Positions 57,786-64,000 of a stretch of 64,000 nt of DNA are shown here, one piece after another. The stretch covers positions 47,680,603 to 47,744,602 of the forward strand of contig NC_082637.1 in NCBI RefSeq assembly GCF_030936135.1, written 5' to 3'. A model generated the notes under the pieces. The model had not been told where the DNA came from, did no database searches, and saw only the letters and a program-made list of their open reading frames with translations. This DNA is from Gavia stellata. Lineage: Eukaryota; Chordata; Aves; Gaviiformes; Gaviidae. Position 1 is the first letter of the stretch. Every line of letters begins with the position of its first letter. The position numbers and the translations under genes are program-made.

Positions 57786-57841
57786 CTATGCACAGTTTCT
57801 TGATAGAGGCTAGAAAGATCTTTGAGGTCCTTGTGTCTTTT
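57786..57841 (-). CDS. Possible second exon behind the signal-peptide ORF
   Basis: On the minus strand a 56 nt segment lies between acceptor gggtcttcag and donor GTATTT. It starts on a codon boundary, as needed by the candidate first exon, and reads KRHKDLKDLSSLYQETVH. It is short, so chance is a serious alternative. Confidence 0.15.
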
Positions 57842-58089
57842 CTGAAGACCCTTAAGTCTCTTTTAAAATCTGCTCAGTAGCAGTAAGGTCATTAGCTCTC
57901 TTGTCAGCGGTCCAAACGAATTGTGGTTGTTTGTCCTAGAGTGTGCTGAGACTTCAGTTCCCCAAGAGCTGAGCTAAGGCTGGCTTTGCCATGGTCCTGC
58001 TTACCTAGAGCAGTGCTTGTGTGGGACACCTCCCTTCTGCTGCTGCTGGTGTTCACCTGAGACTGAGGTTTGCCAGGTGGGGCATTAAC

Positions 58090-58212
58090 CTGACAGAAAC
58101 TAACATTGCAAAAAGAGATGTATTTTTCCCCAGATGCTTTAGGTCCCCAAGCTTGCTGTTGCTGGAACAATGCAAGTACCAGCAGAAAAGAAAGGCAGAG
58201 GTATGTGTCCAT
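58090..58212 (-). CDS. Candidate first coding exon with signal peptide
   Basis: On the minus strand the ATG at 58210-58212 has a near-perfect Kozak context (GCCATGG). The first 23 residues (MDTYLCLSFLLVLALFQQQQ, then AWG) have the charge, hydrophobic core and polar cleavage region of a signal peptide. The frame stays open to 57904, but a CAG/GTTAAT donor at 58090 would end the exon after 41 codons on a codon boundary. A secreted or membrane protein is implied if it is real. I do not recognise it. Confidence 0.27.
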
Positions 58213-58214
58213 GG

Positions 58215-61200
58215 CAGAGAAAAAGGTAAGATGACTGAAGCAGGTCTGGTAGTTTTCTTCTTTTTCTGGCAGGTTTCATCCCAGCTTCTTCTTCTTCTGC
58301 CTCCTATCAGGGGACTCATGTAGCCCTCTGCTAGTGAAAAAACAGGTTCTCCAAACTTGAATCACTTGCAAAGTGTCTTTTCACCTTTTTAAACACATTT
58401 CTCTTATTTTCCATGCTCCTTCACCACTTGCTTGTAATGCAGATCTCAAATCTCTGAAATACAGTTTTTCAGTTAGCCTTATCAGAGCTAATGAAAAACT
58501 ATTTAAAACACAAACTACCTGAGAATCAATGGAGGTCAGAAAACAACTTGTTGTCTCCCTTTCTTTTTGGCACCCACTGCTTGTGGATACAGACTAAAGT
58601 GCTGCTTAAATTCTTTTTTCTTCTCATGTACAGAGAAACGTAGGTTTTAATTGCTCTGTTTTCCCCACAGTATGTATTTTTCCTAGTTCTTTTAGTTCTG
58701 TCATCCTGTCTTGTTTGGTTATTATTGCAGAGTCAAGGAATCTGATAGAGGTATCCTTCATTCAGCTCCTGTGCTGTTGTGGGTCAGCCCTGTGCAAGCC
58801 TCTGCACAACCCAGCAATCTGTCCCAGCACAAACTGGCTTTGAGTAATTATGTGTAGGACACAAGGAGAGGGCTCCTCACCTCCAAATGAATGAGATGTG
58901 GGAGTGTCTTTTTCAACAGCACTGGTCAAGTTTGATCAGCTGGTGAAAAACACGGTCTGACTGGTGCCTGCAGTAGTAGGGGACCAAATTCAAAAGACCC
59001 TGGAGTTGAAAGGACCTTCTTAAAAGATGTTTTCACCACAGTGGTTATCTATACAATGCTACTTGAATAATAGCTCTTCTTTTGGGGGGTATTCTGTTAT
59101 TTCCGTTGTAGTATCTAAGCACTTCATATGCTTTTTTGAATATCTGTGTTAGAAGCCTGTAATTTTGTTGCTACAGATCATGATGTCTTACAGTTCTAAT
59201 ATAAATGTACATTTATCAGTTGTTGGAAATAGTTAAAAACATAGCAAAATATTTCCATTAACATCTCTCTGATTTTAAACTTTCTGAGAAATTATTACCA
59301 GCTCTACTTATGAATTCATTGTATTAGGATCTTTTCCTCCTCAGACATTCATCTATGAATCTGTAATACAGTTATTAAAGCTGTGCTAAAGGTTGGACTT
59401 ATTAAAACTTCCCTTCCAAATCAAAAGGATGAGTTTGGGTCTTAATGGAATAGTTCATTTAAACAAATTAAACACTATTTAAACTGTTTTTAAAAATCAT
59501 TACATGCTACTAGGTTAATTATTTTAAAGTTATTGTTTAATCTGTATGAATTGCCCAGAGAGAACAAGGGTCCTTCATCCTTCCTTGCAGTTCACCATCT
59601 GCTGTGATAAACTGCTTTGTCTCCACCTGTAATTACCTTCTGTAATTACCACTGCCCCCTCTTGTAATGTTTGCTTGACAGACTGAAAGGTAATATATAT
59701 TTAATGGTTGTAGCACCTTTAATATTTGCTGTTGTCGACAATACAATGCTCAACTGTTTAAAGCTGTGCTGGTAATGGATAACACTGTTGTTAGTGCACT
59801 GCTAGTATAGAATTGACTGGTGTGGAGCTTTTCATCTGCATGGCTGGCAAGATCTTCAAGTGTGTCTTCCATCTGGAGACTATGGCACATAACTGGTGGT
59901 GGGTCTGTGTGGACACAGAAATAATTAATATATCTGACTGGGCAAGGGGACCCAGAGAGGGCTGCTAGGACCAGTGTCAGCAGTCATTCTTGAATGAAAG
60001 CACCTGCCAAACCCAGATCTGGCTCTTCTACAGCTGAGTGGTGGGACTCCTGGAACTGGATGTCACCACCACCCTGTGTACTATTGCCGGAGCTCCCCAG
60101 GCCTTCGGCTCTCCATGGCAATGAGGATCTGTATCTTGTGGCTTTTGGCCATATGAAGATTTATAGGCTGCGGGGTCAGCAAACTTGGCAACTCTGTCCT
60201 GGCAGAATAAAGTCTTTTTTGCCAGACACTGTACTCTGTTCCTGCTAAATATTTGATTCAGTGGCATCCACCTTCTGTTAACTAGCCCCATGAGTCATGT
60301 GTAGAGGAGATGCCTGACTGTTTCTGAGGGAATTACTTTATCAATACTAATGTGTGATAAGAATGTTCATAAAATTCCTCCCTATTCACCTCCAGGACTC
60401 CATTCTTATTCTTGGTCTTTGTATTTCTCTCCTTTTAAGTTAAAACCCAGTAATCTATATGAACAAAAACCATTAAAACCCCATCAGACTGGAACAGTTA
60501 TTTCTCTTCCTTTCAGGGCTCTTCTTGAAGTCTTTACAACTGCAGTGTTAAAATGGTATCTTCTGAGGCCAAACTTTGATTCAGTGTAATTTCTTTCAGC
60601 TCTGTCTGCAGTATAGAGCAGGAAATAAAGCACAGAGAGAAGCACAGAGAGAAATTAGCTTAACTCTGATGGCACAAGAGCTACAGTGACCACAAACTTT
60701 TCACTACTACCCTAGATCGAGCTTTATTGCCCTAGTTTGAGCTAGCTTCTTATGTGTCACTCTGAAACTAGAAATTATCCTTGTCTAGTGGCCCTCTCAT
60801 CTAGGCTGCAAGCATAGGATATTCACCTGAACTGTTATTGTCATATTTATTAGGTCATGCCAGTGTGATCTAAATTTATTCTATAATCGGTAGCATGACA
60901 TGAGTCGAGAAGTCATTTTTTTGCTGTGCTTATCTGAAGGTTGCTTCTGTTGGAGAAGATCATGTCCAGATTCTCATTTCCTCTGCTCAGAGTTTGTAGG
61001 TATGGATTAAAACTCCTTTTTCCCATGGCTCTATCTTACCTTATAAAGTTATGATAAAAATTTTGCAAAAGCTCAAAAATATTGTGCAGGTGGGGGCAGA
61101 AAAGGTGGCTGGTTGTACATGAGCAAGAAACAAGTTTTAAAAACTCTTGAGGCCACCTGGGTTACTTCTTTGTTGTAATTAACTCTTTCTTCTGGCTCAT

Positions 61201-62440
61201 GTGTAGTCCAAGAGGTGGCTCCTGAGCCAGCAAAATATTAAAACCACATGGTGTTTTTAGATAAATTGAAACTGGTACCAGCCAACCTCAAAATGTTGCT
61301 GGCAAACATGCTTCAGAGCCCCTTTATGGTCTGCTCTTACATCAGCACAGTTGGTGGGAAGCAGGCAATGGGCTGCATAAGGGTGTTTGCTAGCCTGATG
61401 GGCGATCCTTGGTCATGAGTCAGAATCCCAAAGTTCATTGTGAATCTTCAGTTCAGCTTTCTTTAACTGTGTGTCAGAATGGCAATATGAGGTCAGATTA
61501 CACCTTTTCCCCTCTAAAGACAGGAGTGGGCACCTGGCACTCCAGGGCAAATTCGTTTTCTGATGTCACAGTTTTTTCTCACTTGGTGACCTAACCAATA
61601 TGACAGCCTCATGAGTCATGAGGAAGATACAATGATCTTCTGCCTGTTTTTTTAAATCTTTGGTGCCTCTGTTCCTTTATTTAATCAAATTAACGTTCAT
61701 TGTCCTTGGATTTGGGCCTCTGCAAAGGCCAGTTCTATTTTCTTATTTGCTTTTGTGTCTTCTTGAGACAATTATTTCCAAGCATGAGGTATTTAGAGAA
61801 TGCTTACAAGGCATGCTGGCTACAAAAAAAGGTTAAATATTAAAGGTTGCTTATTGGAGAACTTTTTAGCTTACTAGCAGCAGGTCAGGAATTAAAAATA
61901 AAAACATGTTGCTGGATTAGAAGAGAGACAACTTCTCTCTCTCTCTCTCTCTTTCTTTTCTACTTGTAGCTAGTACTCAAACATGGTGTTCCTCCAGGAA
62001 AATTACAGCCTGTAGCCTAGTAAAAGAGACATAGACCCCTGACCCCTGTGTACTGCATATTGCGTATGGGACTACAGTGGGACTACTGGGACAAGGCAGT
62101 CACGCCAGAGCAGTACGTGTTCTAGTGACATATTATTGCATGTATTCTGCAAAATAGACTGCCAAAGCAGATTTATCTCTGAGGCTCCATGTGAGACACA
62201 GAAATAAAGGAAAAAGCAGATATTTGTATTCATCTCTCCATAGCAGTATTGCTGAAGGCAGAAAAATGTCAGGGTTCAATGCTATAGATGTGATGAGCTA
62301 GGTGTCCCTGTCATTTGGACAGCAGATGGCACCATTTGTTTCATTCTTAAAAACATCCTCTTCTGCTGTGGTTTTGTAAAGCAGCAGGTCTGCAGGAGGG
62401 GGGGTGACAACAGCATGTGTGCTGCTTCATAGTTGGCTCA
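58215..62440. other. Stretch without recognisable gene
   Basis: About 4.2 kb of mainly AT-rich DNA with short direct repeats (ctgtaattacc twice at 59628-59650, agcacagagaga twice near 60630-60652) and a (TC)n microsatellite near 61931-61952. No convincing exon. Confidence 0.4.
61931..61952 (+). repeat. (TC)n microsatellite
   Basis: About ten uninterrupted TC dinucleotides, followed by a short TTTC stretch. Confidence 0.85.
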
Positions 62441-62465
62441 GAGTAGAATAATTTCTTTGATTTTC

Positions 62466-62660
62466 TTTCGTGTACCACAGCGGAGTGCAACGGGGCATGA
62501 GCCATAAATCTGTAGGGATCTACGGCGCGACATGGTTTTCACGGGGCCAGTGAGTCGCCTCATCCTCTCAGACATACTACCTGAATAAGCTGTCATAGCA
62601 GCGTGTTGCATTTGATAGCCCAGTGGTCTGTTTGCTCCCGTGCTCCGGGTGGACAAAGGT
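62466..62660. other. CpG-containing block near the right end
   Basis: This segment holds a local cluster of CpG sites (for example tacggcgcgacatgg) in otherwise CpG-poor DNA. It is open for 72 codons on the minus strand (62438-62656), reading arginine-rich sequence such as MSERMRRLTGPVKTMSRRRS. It may be an exon, a regulatory block or a decayed retrocopy. Confidence 0.25.
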
Positions 62661-62708
62661 GACTATAAAGGGAACTGAGTTTTCCTGTGTTTCCCCTTCT
62701 TCTTCCAG

Positions 62709-62775
62709 GTTTAACCGTCCTTGGAAAACTATGAGTTTGTATCCCTTGATAATACCCTATTACATCTTGATGAAG
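62709..62775 (+). CDS. Exon-like segment with strong splice sites
   Basis: A very strong acceptor (tttccccttcttcttccag) opens a 67 nt segment that ends at AAG/GTATGC. Only one of three frames is open: one base plus 22 codons, reading FNRPWKTMSLYPLIIPYYIL. No partner exon was found in the remaining 1.2 kb and the family is not recognised. Confidence 0.22.
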
Positions 62776-62835
62776 GTATGCATCCCTGGAGGGAGCTTGT
62801 GCTGCTTCACTGACTTGGTCAGGGTGGACGGATAG

Positions 62836-64000
62836 CTACGGTTCAGTCCCTTTAATGACACACCTAATGAGGCTGTCTACTGAGCCTCGCTCCTACCAAA
62901 AAGCCTCCTGTTCCCAGCAATTGCTGGTCAATCAAATGTTACATACATCTCATTCTTGTTCGTTCACACCAGTGAGCTCCTGTGCCTTTAATCTGTTGCA
63001 CAATTAAACGTAATAAGAGAGAGATCAATAGAAAACATGCCCATTATTTTGCTCAGAAAATGCTTCTTAAATGAAGTGATTCAATTCAAATCAGGTACAA
63101 GTGTAAGTAGCTCTAAAAAGACCCTGAGCTTGAGTAAAGCTGTGCTTCCACTTAGATCTTTGTGCATCTTTCATATGGAGGGCTGATCATCAAATGTTAA
63201 TGCTAATATTAGTTCTGACATGGTTTCATCTTGGGATCCATTATAATCTTGTTAACAACCTCCTGGGAAGAACTCAACCAGTCACAGCCTTGTTGTCTAC
63301 TCAAAGAGACTGTCAAAGTCTGTGGTGTCTTGTACAACTCTTGATTTTAAGTGCTATATTTCTTCCTCACAATGCCTGCAAAATCCTTCAGGAACTCTTA
63401 GACATTCTTTCTGTCATGATTTTAAGGTCCTTGCACATTTACCAGAGGGCAATTTACCTCTGGACGAACAGCCTCAATGAATTGAAATTATTTTTAAGAC
63501 ATTTATGAAATACTGGGGACAACTCTATAGGTATCTTGTGGTTCTTTGAAAGCTGCTTGTTCCCAGATCACTTGGGAGCTGTGACTCTTGAGTATGTACT
63601 GACTATATGAACAGGGTCCCTGGTGAAGTCCCTAAAAAGCAGCAGAGGAAGGGTTTATTTTCAGCAGAGCTATGCAACCTCCCCAAAAAAATGTAAGTTA
63701 AGCCATAAGGCAAGCCTGCTGAAGCACTTGTGTGATAGCAGAGGTAAATCTGCACAAAAGGCTTCATAGCACAGGTAGGACAGCAAGATGTGACTCACAG
63801 CCCAGAATTACAAACATTGCTTGAGATTTTGCCCATCATACTAATGCTCTGGGCACATTTCAAAACAGCCATCTATGGGCTGTAGCTCTGTCAGGAGTTA
63901 TAAATTGGATCTTTCCCTTGGTTCATACTGAGATTGTATCAGAAAGGGCTGACCCCTCAAGACTGAAAGGTCACAGATATAAGAATCTGCCCTGCTGAAG
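62836..64000. other. Right end of window, no gene recognised
   Basis: AT-rich sequence with one 104-codon plus-strand frame (63194-63508) that is rich in Leu and Ile and has no recognisable pattern. It is not called. Confidence 0.35.

Noticed and set aside
1..64000. CRISPR arrays, bacterial operons, plasmid or phage features, rRNA and tRNA genes
   Set aside because: No spaced direct repeats, no Shine-Dalgarno-led gene clusters and no intact RNA gene were found. The window is vertebrate nuclear DNA.

Overview
This is a 64 kb piece of vertebrate nuclear DNA, almost certainly from a bird. It is AT-rich with low gene density, has no operon-like gene packing, and carries at least six chicken-repeat-1 (CR1) LINE copies. 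Several of these end in the 3' octamer array typical of avian CR1 (repeats of ATTCTGTG). One complete small-exon gene can be read directly from the sequence, and most of the rest is intergenic or intronic DNA.

The main result is a complete six-exon EGF-CFC gene (CFC1/Cryptic type, relative of Cripto/TDGF1) on the minus strand, from the ATG at 25128 to the stop at 20916, with a poly(A) signal at 20563-20568. All five introns are GT-AG. The exon phases join without conflict into 600 nt (199 codons plus stop). The predicted protein has a signal peptide, a charged N-terminal region with two N-glycosylation sequons, a six-cysteine EGF-like domain with an O-fucose site, a six-cysteine CFC domain and a hydrophobic GPI-type tail. 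No exon gives a conspicuous ORF, so a simple ORF scan misses the gene. EGF-CFC proteins are cell-surface co-receptors for Nodal/GDF1 signalling.

At the left end (0.5-5.8 kb, plus strand) several short open stretches have plausible splice sites. Most have matching phases, so they may be the 3' exons of an unrecognised gene. A minus-strand ORF runs off the left edge (1-240). Around 54-58 kb (minus strand) an ORF with a convincing signal peptide and several exon-like segments may be a further gene. These are hypotheses, with much weaker support than CFC1.

Repeats: CR1 copies lie at 6410-6466 (+), 7740-9622 (+, the longest, with a decayed reverse transcriptase), 34192-34703 (+), 36081-37100 (-), 50537-50766 (-) and 55545-56530 (+). 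Three older tRNA-derived SINE fossils lie at 38421-38470, 42613-42676 and 42864-42914. A 265 bp (CCCTT)n/(AAGGG)n pentanucleotide array lies at 43794-44063, with smaller simple and short tandem repeats elsewhere. Other long stretches show nothing I can call.
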